DNA of 64,000 bases from Pseudomonas umsongensis (GTDB lineage: Bacteria > Pseudomonadota > Gammaproteobacteria > Pseudomonadales > Pseudomonadaceae): contig NZ_NIWU01000001.1 of the NCBI RefSeq assembly GCF_002236105.1, positions 124,001 to 188,000 on the forward strand, given 5' to 3'. The first letter of the stretch is position 1; the number at the start of each line of letters is the position of its first letter. Of this stretch, positions 8,234 to 19,013 are shown one piece after another. A program made the translations under genes and the position numbers. A model generated the notes under the pieces. It searched no databases. It had not been told where the DNA came from and was given only the letters and a program-made list of their open reading frames with translations.

Positions 8234-9580
8234 TCATTGCACGATGACCACTTCTTCGGTGTCAGTGCCGCCATTGGATGACGTCACCGTAACCTTGGCC
8301 GGTGGAATCGGCGTGATGCCGGTCGACAGGATTTTCTCGGCGCCATCGCCGCTCAGGGCGCCGATGGCGGCACCGGTTCCGGAAGTGGCGGTGAGTACGG
8401 GGGGCGAGGTTTCATCGCTGGTCGAGGCCACGATGGTGAGTTGCCCGCTGTTGAGGCTGTACTGGGCCTGCGAAATCACCACCAGGTCGGTTAACGGCAT
8501 GGACAGGGTGGTCGGCGTGCTGCTGGGGATGGCCAGGTGGTTGTCGGCGGTCACCTGCAAGCTGCTCGGCAAGGTCGGGTTTGTGGAGGATTGCGCGTAC
8601 CAGTGGCCGGTGGTGTCGGCCTCGGTCAGGTTCAACACCGGGCTATTGCTGTCCAGGGTCACGGTGGCCGGTGGCGGCGGGGCCATCACGAATACATCCT
8701 GCTGTGCAACCGGTGCGCTTTCCCCGGCTTTGCGCGAATAAGTGCTGCGCTCGGAGATCATCGGAGTGGGCCGGACCACCGTCGACAACTTGCCGGAAAT
8801 GGCCATCACCGTCGTGCGCAAGTCCAGTCCGTTAGGCCCTTCGATGCGGATGTAGTTGGTGTTGAACGGGCTGCCGGTGAAGGCTTCCGACAGGTTCGGA
8901 TCACCCACGAACTGCTCGGCTTGACCGGTGACCGGGTTGGTTTCGGTGTAGGGACCGTTGACGCTGCGCAGGAACGGTCCGATGTCGCCCTTGAGTGCGC
9001 CGTCGTAGGTTTTCGGCGAGCCGATGCCGATGTCGCGGGTCATGTTGATTGCGCGACGCCCGGGGGTGTCGACGTTGAATACATCAACCCCGTAGGGGTG
9101 GGTGATAACATAGGTGCCGGCTGTGGGCACGTCGACCCGGATACGAATACGGGCGAAACTGACCTGGTCACCCTCTTTGGGTTCTTCGGCGGCGAAGGCT
9201 GCTTCGACGGCGCTGACATACCCCAGGTCGATGCCCCGGGCCGCGTCGACGATGGCGCCGTCGCCGGTGAACCAGAACGCTTCATCGGGAAAGTTGGTCG
9301 GGAAAACCACCGGCTGCGTGTCGTCGAAAACGCCGGGAGCCGGCAGCAGGTTGCACATGTAGGTCGGTGCGCCGGGAGCGCTTGGAACCCTGGAACTGAC
9401 AGCTTTTGATAGACACAAATCGAGTGTCCGGCCATGGCTGTCCTGATACCAGGAGGCGAAGCCACCATTGTCTGGCAGGTAGGGGCCAGGATCTACAGCA
9501 AACAGCGCGGCCTGGGCAGCGCCTTGGGCCAGAGCACTCACGATCAGGGCGATCGCGGTTTTGGACAGTAAAGGGTGCAT
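8234..9580 (-). CDS. Secreted protein of unknown family, paralog of the neighbouring gene
   Basis: A 448-residue protein with a Sec signal ending near GAAQAAL, then the same N-terminal domain as the protein at 5946-8198. It ends (SSNGGTDTEEVVIVQ) where the paralog continues into Ig-like repeats, so it is a version lacking the repeat tail. Conserved features include three Cys residues near the N-terminus (LCLSK, YMCNL), WYQD, ITHPYGVDVFNV and DIGPFLRSVNGPYTE. It is first in the probable minus-strand operon, with GAGGGAA upstream of the ATG and a sigma-54 promoter about 60 bases further up. The family is unknown to me; its position suggests a role with curli or the oxidase. Confidence 0.85.
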   Translation of the reverse strand: MHPLLSKTAIALIVSALAQGAAQAALFAVDPGPYLPDNGGFASWYQDSHGRTLDLCLSKAVSSRVPSAPGAPTYMCNLLPAPGVFDDTQPVVFPTNFPDEAFWFTGDGAIVDAARGIDLGYVSAVEAAFAAEEPKEGDQVSFARIRIRVDVPTAGTYVITHPYGVDVFNVDTPGRRAINMTRDIGIGSPKTYDGALKGDIGPFLRSVNGPYTETNPVTGQAEQFVGDPNLSEAFTGSPFNTNYIRIEGPNGLDLRTTVMAISGKLSTVVRPTPMISERSTYSRKAGESAPVAQQDVFVMAPPPPATVTLDSNSPVLNLTEADTTGHWYAQSSTNPTLPSSLQVTADNHLAIPSSTPTTLSMPLTDLVVISQAQYSLNSGQLTIVASTSDETSPPVLTATSGTGAAIGALSGDGAEKILSTGITPIPPAKVTVTSSNGGTDTEEVVIVQ

Positions 9581-9639
9581 GAGTATTCCCTCTATCAGAG
9601 TACCTGCCCCTTGGGATATGGGTCAGTTGTGAGCTCTTC

Positions 9640-9657
9640 GGCAACTCCCATGCCAAC
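9640..9657 (-). promoter_or_regulatory. Sigma-54 (-24/-12) promoter for the paralog-csgBA unit
   Basis: Read on the minus strand the site is TTGGCATGGGAGTTGCC, against the consensus TTGGCACG-N4-TTGC. GG and GC are separated by ten bases as required. Transcription would start near 9629, giving a leader of about 50 bases before the ATG at 9580. An NtrC-type activator is encoded nearby at 16994-18424. Confidence 0.8.
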
Positions 9658-9739
9658 CCCCGAAAATGTCGGCCAGGGCCCCGGTACACAGGCATTTGCG
9701 CTGCGCTCGTCGATCGAGCGGTGAATGATCGGGCGGGCC

Positions 9740-9806
9740 TCTTTCCCCAGTATTGGGGGTAGATCGGGGCAGAGGGGGAGTGGGGGGATGGGGAAGGAAT
9801 GGCCCC
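9740..9806 (-). promoter_or_regulatory. Candidate activator-binding region upstream of the sigma-54 promoter
   Basis: TCTTTCCCCAGTA at 9740-9752 closely matches two motifs upstream of the mcoA sigma-54 promoter. It forms part of an imperfect dyad CCCC-N6-GGGG. GGAATGGCCCC at about 9796-9806 resembles the reverse complement of the second mcoA motif. The region is 85-150 bases upstream of the -24 element, a normal position for an NtrC-type enhancer. The G-rich local sequence could produce chance matches. Confidence 0.35.
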
Positions 9807-9869
9807 GATGACGGGCAAACGGCTAGCGGTGCGCTATAAACCTATAGGGGGTTCGCGGGAACACTATCC

Positions 9870-11318
9870 ATGACCACGCTTGCAAAGACACTGGCGTCCG
9901 ACCAGGGCGAAATTCGCTTGAACTCGCGCAAACAGCCGTTCAATCTGCTGCGCTGGTTTTCGCTCATCAGCATGGCGGTGATCGGCACGGTGGCGGTGGC
10001 GTTGGGTTCGGTGTCGACCAAGTTCGTGATTACCGAAAGCGTGCAGCGCGATGCCCTGTTGACGTCGCAATTCATCCAGGCGATTGCCTCGGCCGAGGTG
10101 CGCCATGTGTCGATCCCCAATGTGCGGACCATGGGCGAGCTGCTCGACCCGCGCAAGGACCGCGACTTTCCCGACGTCGACCCGATGGCCCGCGCCAACG
10201 CCCGGGGCGAATTCCTCGACCACATCGAACATTTGCCGGATGTGATCCTGGCCAACATCTATGCCCCCGACCGCATGATCATCTGGTCGACCAACCCGGC
10301 CCTGATGGGCACTACGATTCACGCCGACGAAGATCTCGACCAGGCCTTTGCATTGAAGACGCCCGTGTCGGCCAGCTATCACGATGTCGACCAGGCTCGC
10401 ATGGAACAAAAGTTCGTCACGCCGCCGGAATACATCTTCATTGAAAACTACATTCCGCTGTTCGATGCCGATGGCAAGAACGTCACGGCGATGGTCGAGA
10501 TCTACAAGGAGCCCAAGGATCTGATCAGCCGGATGGAACGTGGCCTCGTGCTGATATGGATGGCCACGGCCCTGGGCGGCGGCTTGATTTACCTGGGGTT
10601 GTACTGGATCGTGCGGCGGGCGGCGATCCTGCTGGCCACGCAACAGAAGCAACTGATCGTCAACGAAACCTTCGTCGCCCTGGGCGAGATGTCGTCGGCC
10701 GTTGCCCACAGCTTGCGTAACCCCCTGGCAACCATTCGCTCAAGCGCCGAACTGGCACTGGAGTTCGACAGTGGCCCGGCGCACAAGAACATCAACGACA
10801 TCATCGGCCAAGTCGATCGCATGTCGAAGTGGGTACGGGAGTTGCTGCAATCGCTACGTCCGCTCAATGACGACGTCGAGCCGGTCAACCTGGTGGCGGC
10901 GCTGCACGACAGCCTGATGGCTTTCGAGCAGCAGATCATCAAGGGGCGGGTCAATGTGCTGTTCGAACCCATAGGCACGCCCATGGTGCTGAGCCAGCAG
11001 GTGCAGCTGACGCAAATCCTCAACAGTTTGTTGGCCAATGCGCTGGAGGCCATGGACGAAGGCGGTACCTTGGCCATCACCCTGGCGCCCCTCGATGCCC
11101 AGCGTGTTCGCGTGGTGGTCAGCGATACGGGCAAAGGCATGACCGAGGAGCAACGCCTCATGGCGTTCCGGCCGTTTTTCACAACCAAGCGCGGCGGGCT
11201 CGGTGTCGGGCTGGTGTTGGTCAAGCGCATCATGGAGCGCTTTGGCGGGGCGGTGGCCCTTGAAAGTCGTGAGGGCGAGGGCACCCACGTCAGCCTGACT
11301 TTCAAACGGGTTCCCTGA
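9870..11318 (+). CDS. mnxS1: Sensor histidine kinase, MnxS1-like
   Basis: A 482-residue membrane kinase. A first membrane segment lies at about residues 28-50 and a second near 222-245, enclosing a periplasmic sensor domain. A dimerisation/phosphoacceptor region follows with SSAVAHSLRNPL (His about 280), then the ATPase boxes: N box NSLLANALEAM, G1 DTGKGM, and TTKRGGLGVGLVLVK. It is strongly similar over its whole length to the kinase at 15532-17025. A McoA-like oxidase lies between the two kinases and a single NtrC-type regulator follows. That arrangement resembles MnxS1/MnxS2/MnxR, which control Mn(II) oxidation in P. putida GB-1. Kinase identity is certain; the Mnx name is inferred from context. 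Confidence 0.85.
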   Translation: MTTLAKTLASDQGEIRLNSRKQPFNLLRWFSLISMAVIGTVAVALGSVSTKFVITESVQRDALLTSQFIQAIASAEVRHVSIPNVRTMGELLDPRKDRDFPDVDPMARANARGEFLDHIEHLPDVILANIYAPDRMIIWSTNPALMGTTIHADEDLDQAFALKTPVSASYHDVDQARMEQKFVTPPEYIFIENYIPLFDADGKNVTAMVEIYKEPKDLISRMERGLVLIWMATALGGGLIYLGLYWIVRRAAILLATQQKQLIVNETFVALGEMSSAVAHSLRNPLATIRSSAELALEFDSGPAHKNINDIIGQVDRMSKWVRELLQSLRPLNDDVEPVNLVAALHDSLMAFEQQIIKGRVNVLFEPIGTPMVLSQQVQLTQILNSLLANALEAMDEGGTLAITLAPLDAQRVRVVVSDTGKGMTEEQRLMAFRPFFTTKRGGLGVGLVLVKRIMERFGGAVALESREGEGTHVSLTFKRVP

Positions 11319-11326
11319 AATTGGGT

Positions 11327-11363
11327 GGGAACTTTCCCCGGTAGCGGGTGCCATTCCCCAGTC
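11327..11363 (+). promoter_or_regulatory. Candidate paired enhancer sites for the NtrC-type regulator
   Basis: ACTTTCCCCGGTA (11331-11343) and CCATTCCCCAGTC (11351-11363) are spaced exactly 20 bases apart, two helical turns, on the same DNA face. Each has an inverted GGG half just upstream (GGGAA, GGGTG). They lie about 85-120 bases upstream of the mcoA sigma-54 promoter, and a third copy occurs near 9740. Binding by the local regulator is inferred. Confidence 0.4.
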
Positions 11364-11445
11364 GTTTATTTCGGTCATGGCACATTGATGTTGATAAGCC
11401 ATTGTTTTGCTGAGTGTTAATACCTTTGTATAAAGCAGTTACAAA

Positions 11446-11463
11446 TTTGGCCGACTCCTTGCA
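11446..11463 (+). promoter_or_regulatory. Sigma-54 (-24/-12) promoter of the multicopper oxidase gene
   Basis: TTGGCCGACTCCTTGCA matches TTGGCACG-N4-TTGCA at the GG and GC doublets with ten bases between them. The start site would fall near 11474, about 30 bases before the coding start. Confidence 0.75.
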
Positions 11464-11504
11464 AAACCCCCATCACCCCCTTCATATATACGAGGCGGCT
11501 GGTG

Positions 11505-14312
<2,808 letters not shown>

Positions 14313-14329
14313 ACCGCGAGGGTGTCGAC

Positions 14330-15430
14330 ATGAAGTTGCCTACCGCACGTGCGCAAGCCCTGGGCATGCACCTGGTGCTGATATTGGTCACCGGCCTGCT
14401 GGCCAGCCGGCTGCTGGTCGCCAATCCGGTACCGTCGACACCCGCTCCGGTTTCCCCTGCCTCTGCTGCTGTTGCCGAACCAGCCACCCCATGGGGTGGG
14501 GACTATTTCCCCAACACCTTGTTGACCGACCAGGACGGTCGGCAGGTGCATTTTTTCGATGACCTGATCAAGGGCAAGGTGGTGGTGATCAATTTCATCT
14601 TCACCTCGTGCAGCGACTCTTGCCCGCTGGAAACCGCGCGCCTGCGCCAGGTGCAGAAGCTGCTCGGCGACCGGGTCGGCAAGGACATCTTCTTCTACTC
14701 CATCAGCATCGACCCCTTGAGCGATACACCCGCCGTGCTCAAGGCCTACGCGCAACGTTTTCAGGTGGGGCCAGGCTGGCAGTTTCTTACCGGGGAGTTC
14801 GCCGACGTCACCGAGTTGCGGCAAAAGCTCGGGTTGTTCATCGAAGGTGTCGACAACGGCCGCACCAAGGACCACAACCTGAGCCTGATTGTCGGCAACC
14901 AGCAAACCGGTCGCTGGATGAAAGCCTCACCCTTCGAGAACCCCTGGATCCTGGCCGACCAATTGGCCAACACCTTGCATAACTGGAAACAGCCGAGCGT
15001 TGGTGAAAGCTACGCCAATGCCCCCGAAATCCGCCCGCCGAGTAACGGCGAAGAATTGTTCCGCACCCGTTGCGCCTCGTGCCACAGCCTCGGTCCGATG
15101 GACGGGCAGGGCATCGGCATGCGCAGCATCGGTCCGGATCTGGTTGGCGTGACCCGCCAGCGCGATCCCGCCTGGCTGAACCGCTGGATTCGCGAGCCCG
15201 ACCGCATGCTGGCCGAGAAAGACCCGATTGCGACGGCGTTGTTCGAGCGCTTCGACAAGATCCCGATGCCCAACCTGCGCCTGGATGAGCGCTCGGTACA
15301 GTCGATCATCGAGTTCCTGCAGGCAGAAACCGACCGCCAGCAGCCGTTGCTCACACCGCTGACTGTCGGCGCCGAGGAACCGCAACATCAACAAGCAATC
15401 GCGGTACCCGACAAGGCGCGGGTGCAGTAG
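14330..15430 (+). CDS. SCO1/SenC copper chaperone fused to cytochrome c
   Basis: A membrane-anchored protein of 366 residues. An N-terminal hydrophobic anchor (MHLVLILVTGLLASRLLV) is followed by a thioredoxin-like SCO domain with CSDSCP (Cys 94 and 98) and a downstream KDHNLSL His. A C-terminal class I cytochrome c domain has CASCH at about 248-252 and a Met ligand in IPMPNL. SCO proteins deliver copper or reduce copper-site thiols, so here it probably metallates the preceding oxidase; the haem domain could pass electrons. The start at 14330 has GAGGGT at good spacing. An in-frame ATG at 14309 overlaps the mcoA stop by four bases and is the alternative. Confidence 0.88.
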   Translation: MKLPTARAQALGMHLVLILVTGLLASRLLVANPVPSTPAPVSPASAAVAEPATPWGGDYFPNTLLTDQDGRQVHFFDDLIKGKVVVINFIFTSCSDSCPLETARLRQVQKLLGDRVGKDIFFYSISIDPLSDTPAVLKAYAQRFQVGPGWQFLTGEFADVTELRQKLGLFIEGVDNGRTKDHNLSLIVGNQQTGRWMKASPFENPWILADQLANTLHNWKQPSVGESYANAPEIRPPSNGEELFRTRCASCHSLGPMDGQGIGMRSIGPDLVGVTRQRDPAWLNRWIREPDRMLAEKDPIATALFERFDKIPMPNLRLDERSVQSIIEFLQAETDRQQPLLTPLTVGAEEPQHQQAIAVPDKARVQ

Positions 15431-15531
15431 TGGCGAAATAGTTTTATTGGGCAGCCAGTGACGGTCAATGCCACCTACACTGATCGGGAATGCGGCTGGA
15501 AAACGCTTGATTCAAGCAACCGGGACCTCCC

Positions 15532-17025
15532 ATGCAGATACTGGAATCACCACAAGTACCTGCGCCGGTTACGTCGGCGACAGAGGGCAAGGATTGGCGA
15601 TCGCCATTCAACCTGGTGCGCTGGTTTTCCCTGGCGAGTTTTTTCATCATTGCCGGCGTGGCCTTGGGGCTGGGCTACATTTCCACGCGCTTTGTGGTCG
15701 AGGAGAGCATCGAGCGTGACTCCATGCTGACCGCACAATTCGTGCAAGCCATTGGCGCGGCCGAAATTCGCCACGCCTCGATTTCGCCGAACCGAACCAT
15801 GGGCGAAATGCTTGACCCACGCGCTGACGCGGCCTATCCCGACGTCGATCCGGGCGCTCGCGCGGCTGCCCGTATCGAGTTCCTCGATCATGTCGAACAC
15901 CTGCCAGACATCCTCCTGGCCACGGTTTACGCCCTGGACCGCACCGTGGTCTGGTCGACCAACCCCGAGCTGATCGGGGTGCGCATCGACAACGACGAGG
16001 AACTCGACGAGTCCTTTGAAATGAAGGCAGCGGTGTCCACCAGCTACCATGAGATCGACGAGGAGCGCCCCGAGCAACGGCTGCTGCATGAACCGCAATA
16101 CCTGTTCGTCGAGAACTACATTCCGATGTTCAACGCCGATAAAAGCAAAGTGGTCGCCATGGTCGAGATCTACAAGGAGCCGGTGGACCTGGTGGAGCGT
16201 ATCCAGCGCGGGTTCAGGGCGATCTGGCTGACCACCCTGCTCGGCGGAGCGGTCATCTACCTGGGATTGTTCTGGATCGTGCGGCGTGCGGCCCTGCTGT
16301 TGCACAGCCAGCAGAAACAACTGGTGGCCAACGAAACCTTCGTCGCCCTGGGGGAAATGTCCTCGGCGGTTGCCCATAGCCTGCGCAATCCGCTGGCGAA
16401 CATTCGTTCCAGCGCCGAGCTGGCCCAGGAAATCGCCAGCCAGACCGCGCAGAAGAACATCGGCGACATCATCAGCCAGGTCGATCGCATGTCGCGCTGG
16501 GTCCGTGAGTTACTGGTGTCCTTGCGCCCGGTTAACGACGACCATGAAACCGTCGACCTGGTGCTCGCCATTGACGACACCTTGAGCGCCTACGCCCCGC
16601 AGATCCAGCGCTCGAACGTCGAGGTGCGCTTCACGCCGATGACGGTTCCACCGGTCGTCAGCCAGCAGGTGTTGCTCACGCAGATTCTCAATAGTCTGTT
16701 CGCCAACGCCCTGGAAGCCATGCCCAAGGGCGGCGTATTGAGTATCGACGTTGAAACACCGGCACCCGGTGAGGTGCGCATGATGCTCAACGACACCGGC
16801 AAGGGCATGACCAAACAGCAACAGCAAATGGTCTTCAAGCCGTTCTTCACCACCAAACAGGGCGGGTTGGGCGTGGGCCTGGCGCTGGTCAAAAGAATAA
16901 TGGAGCGATTCGAAGGCTCGGTCGAGTTGACCAGCCAAGAGCAGGAAGGAACCCGCGTGTGTCTCAATTTCAAAGTGGCAACGGGAGGGGAATATGGAGC
17001 ACAGCATACTGCTGGTCGAGGATGA
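15532..17025 (+). CDS. mnxS2: Sensor histidine kinase, MnxS2-like
   Basis: A 497-residue kinase with the same architecture as the one at 9870-11318: two membrane segments around a periplasmic domain, phosphoacceptor SSAVAHSLRNPL (His about 282), NSLFANALEAM, DTGKGM, and TTKQGGLGVGLALVK. Even the periplasmic parts are alike (EIRHASISPNRTMGEMLDPR versus EVRHVSIPNVRTMGELLDPR), so the pair arose by duplication and probably senses related signals. Its 3' end overlaps the regulator gene by 32 bases, indicating translational coupling. The Mnx assignment rests on context with McoA. Confidence 0.85.
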   Translation: MQILESPQVPAPVTSATEGKDWRSPFNLVRWFSLASFFIIAGVALGLGYISTRFVVEESIERDSMLTAQFVQAIGAAEIRHASISPNRTMGEMLDPRADAAYPDVDPGARAAARIEFLDHVEHLPDILLATVYALDRTVVWSTNPELIGVRIDNDEELDESFEMKAAVSTSYHEIDEERPEQRLLHEPQYLFVENYIPMFNADKSKVVAMVEIYKEPVDLVERIQRGFRAIWLTTLLGGAVIYLGLFWIVRRAALLLHSQQKQLVANETFVALGEMSSAVAHSLRNPLANIRSSAELAQEIASQTAQKNIGDIISQVDRMSRWVRELLVSLRPVNDDHETVDLVLAIDDTLSAYAPQIQRSNVEVRFTPMTVPPVVSQQVLLTQILNSLFANALEAMPKGGVLSIDVETPAPGEVRMMLNDTGKGMTKQQQQMVFKPFFTTKQGGLGVGLALVKRIMERFEGSVELTSQEQEGTRVCLNFKVATGGEYGAQHTAGRG

Positions 17026-18424
17026 TGAGCTGCTCGCCGAGAATATCCAGACCTACCTGGAGCGTAAGAACTTCGAAGTGACCGTCTGCCACTCGGCCGA
17101 AGACGCACTGTCGCAGTTGAGTACCTTCGTTCCGGATGTCGTGCTGACCGACAACTCGTTGCCGGGCATGAATGGTCACGACCTGATCCAGAAGCTGCGC
17201 ATCAGCGCGCCGGATCTGAAAGTGATCATGATGACCGGCTACGGTAACGTCGAAGACGCCGTGGTGGCGATGAAAGAGGGCGCGTTCCACTACGTCACCA
17301 AACCGGTGGCCTTGCCGGAGCTCAAGCTGCTGCTGGACAAGGCCCTGGCCACCGACCGGATGGAGCGCACCCTGTCGTTCTATCAGGAGCGTGAAGCGCA
17401 GAAATCCGGGGTGCAGGCATTGATTGGCGAATCGGCGCCGATGGTCTACCTCAAGGGCACCATCGCCCAGTTGCTCGACGCTGAGCGGCGCATGGCCAAC
17501 AGCGACCTGCCGCCGGTGCTGGTGGAAGGCGAGACCGGCACCGGCAAGGAACTGGTCGCGCGGGCGCTGCATTTCGACGGGCCGCGCAGCAAAGGGCCGT
17601 TCATCGAATTCAACTGCGCCTCGATTCCTTCCAACCTGGTGGAGTCGGAGCTATTCGGGCACGAGAAGGGCGCCTTCACCGATGCCAAGGACCGTCGCCT
17701 GGGGCTGGTGGAAGCGGCCGATGGCGGCACACTGTTTCTCGATGAAATTGGCGAAATGGACCTGATACTGCAGGCCAAATTGCTGAAACTGCTGGAGGAC
17801 CGGACCATCCGCCGGGTGGGTTCGGTGAAGGAGCGCAAGGTCGACCTACGGGTGATCAGCGCGACCAATTGCAACCTTGAGCAAATGGTCCAGCAGGGCA
17901 AGTTCCGCCGCGACCTGTTCTTCCGCCTGCGCATTATTTCGATCAAGGTGCCGCGCCTGTATTCCCGTGGCGAGGACATCCTGCTGCTGGCCCGGCACTT
18001 CCTGGCATCCCATGGCAAACGCTACGGCAAGCCGCACCTGCGTTTCAGCGACCAGGCCGAAGAGTTGCTGCTCAACTACACCTGGCCGGGTAATGTGCGT
18101 GAACTGCGCAACATGCTTGAGCAGACGGTTCTGCTGGCGCAACACGACACCATTGCTGCGCACCAGTTGAACGTGTGCCTGAGCCTGGTGGATGAGCCGG
18201 CGATGTTCACCCACGAGTTGCCGCCGATCGAACCGCGTGCGTCCCATAACGGCACTGAGTCGATGAACCTGCCGGAAGTAGAGCGCGACATGGTGCGCAA
18301 GATGCTCGACAAAACCGACTGGAACGTCACCAAGTCCGCACGACTTTTAGGCCTGAGCCGCGACATGCTGCGTTACCGGATCGAGAAACTCGGCCTGGCG
18401 CGCCCGGACAAACGGTCGTGGTAG
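16994..18424 (+). CDS. mnxR: NtrC-family sigma-54 response regulator, MnxR-like
   Basis: A 476-residue activator with three domains. The receiver has the phosphorylation site Asp 53 in VVLTDNSLPG. The AAA+ domain has Walker A GETGTGKE near 179 and LFLDEIGEM as Walker B. A Fis-type helix-turn-helix at the C-terminus contains NVTKSARLLGLSRDMLRYR. The sigma-54 contact loop reads GAFTDA (226-231) instead of GAFTGA. The start at 16994 has GGAGGGG immediately upstream. It shares an operon with the second kinase. Two sigma-54 promoters in the same locus (9640-9657 and 11446-11463) are the obvious targets. Confidence 0.88.
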   Translation: MEHSILLVEDDELLAENIQTYLERKNFEVTVCHSAEDALSQLSTFVPDVVLTDNSLPGMNGHDLIQKLRISAPDLKVIMMTGYGNVEDAVVAMKEGAFHYVTKPVALPELKLLLDKALATDRMERTLSFYQEREAQKSGVQALIGESAPMVYLKGTIAQLLDAERRMANSDLPPVLVEGETGTGKELVARALHFDGPRSKGPFIEFNCASIPSNLVESELFGHEKGAFTDAKDRRLGLVEAADGGTLFLDEIGEMDLILQAKLLKLLEDRTIRRVGSVKERKVDLRVISATNCNLEQMVQQGKFRRDLFFRLRIISIKVPRLYSRGEDILLLARHFLASHGKRYGKPHLRFSDQAEELLLNYTWPGNVRELRNMLEQTVLLAQHDTIAAHQLNVCLSLVDEPAMFTHELPPIEPRASHNGTESMNLPEVERDMVRKMLDKTDWNVTKSARLLGLSRDMLRYRIEKLGLARPDKRSW

Positions 18425-18425
18425 A

Positions 18426-18480
18426 GGAGCAGTCGCAGGGCAGGCACGGCCTTGCTACAAGGCCGGGTTCTGACTGCTCC
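18426..18480. terminator. Hairpins between convergent genes
   Basis: GGAGCAGTC (18426-18434) pairs with GACTGCTCC (18472-18480). An inner perfect hairpin GGCCTTG-CTA-CAAGGCC (18448-18464) covers the stop codon of the minus-strand gene. It lies between two tail-to-tail genes and may end both transcripts, but there is no U run. Confidence 0.4.
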
Positions 18481-18835
18481 TGCAAGCCAGCATGCACGTC
18501 GGATCGAGGACCTCCTGATTCACATAGACGCCGTGCTCGGCGTCATAGGTGCGAATGAACACGCGAACGGTGGTATCGGCCACCGTTGGCAATCGGGAAT
18601 CGGAAAACACGTGCTGGCTGGAAACCGGGGTGAATGTCTGGGGCGAAGTCGGGATGTAGGATCCCGGCGGTACCGTGCTCAGGGTCGGAGGCACCGGATG
18701 GGCAAAGGGCTGGTCCGCTCCGTAGTAATTGAATTCACTGCTGGATTCTTCGGTTTGCATCGCACTGTCGTCCGCCTGTGCATAGCTGGCAGCCAGGCAC
18801 AGGGCAAGCAATAACGTGGGTACGGTTGTGTTCAT
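18455..18835 (-). CDS. Small secreted protein, unknown function
   Basis: A 126-residue protein with a clear Sec signal (MNTTVPTLLLALCLAASYAQA) and a Pro/Ser/Thr-rich middle (HPVPPTLSTVPPGSYIPTSP). The C-terminal part has two Cys (PTCMLACRSS) that could form a disulfide. The start at 18835 is chosen because the signal peptide begins there with AGGTG upstream; the frame stays open 13 codons further. It is convergent with the MnxR-like gene, so it may or may not belong to that locus. I do not recognise the family. Confidence 0.7.
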   Translation of the reverse strand: MNTTVPTLLLALCLAASYAQADDSAMQTEESSSEFNYYGADQPFAHPVPPTLSTVPPGSYIPTSPQTFTPVSSQHVFSDSRLPTVADTTVRVFIRTYDAEHGVYVNQEVLDPTCMLACRSSQNPAL

Positions 18836-19013
18836 GGCAGCACCTGCGGTGTCGGTTTTCGCGCATTTCCCCAAGGGTACTAACTATAGCGTTCCCGTGG
18901 GCGAACGTCGGCGCTGCGCGAGTTACAAAAACGCTACACAGCGGCGATGGGGGCGTTTGCAGGCGTGATCTAGACTCGGCCACTCGATTCAACAACGAAT
19001 GCCGGAGCCTGCA

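Noticed and set aside
11379-11398. TGGCACATTGATGTTGAT as a sigma-54 promoter of the oxidase gene
   Set aside because: The GG-to-GC spacing and the -12 TTGC are wrong, while 11446-11463 fits well.
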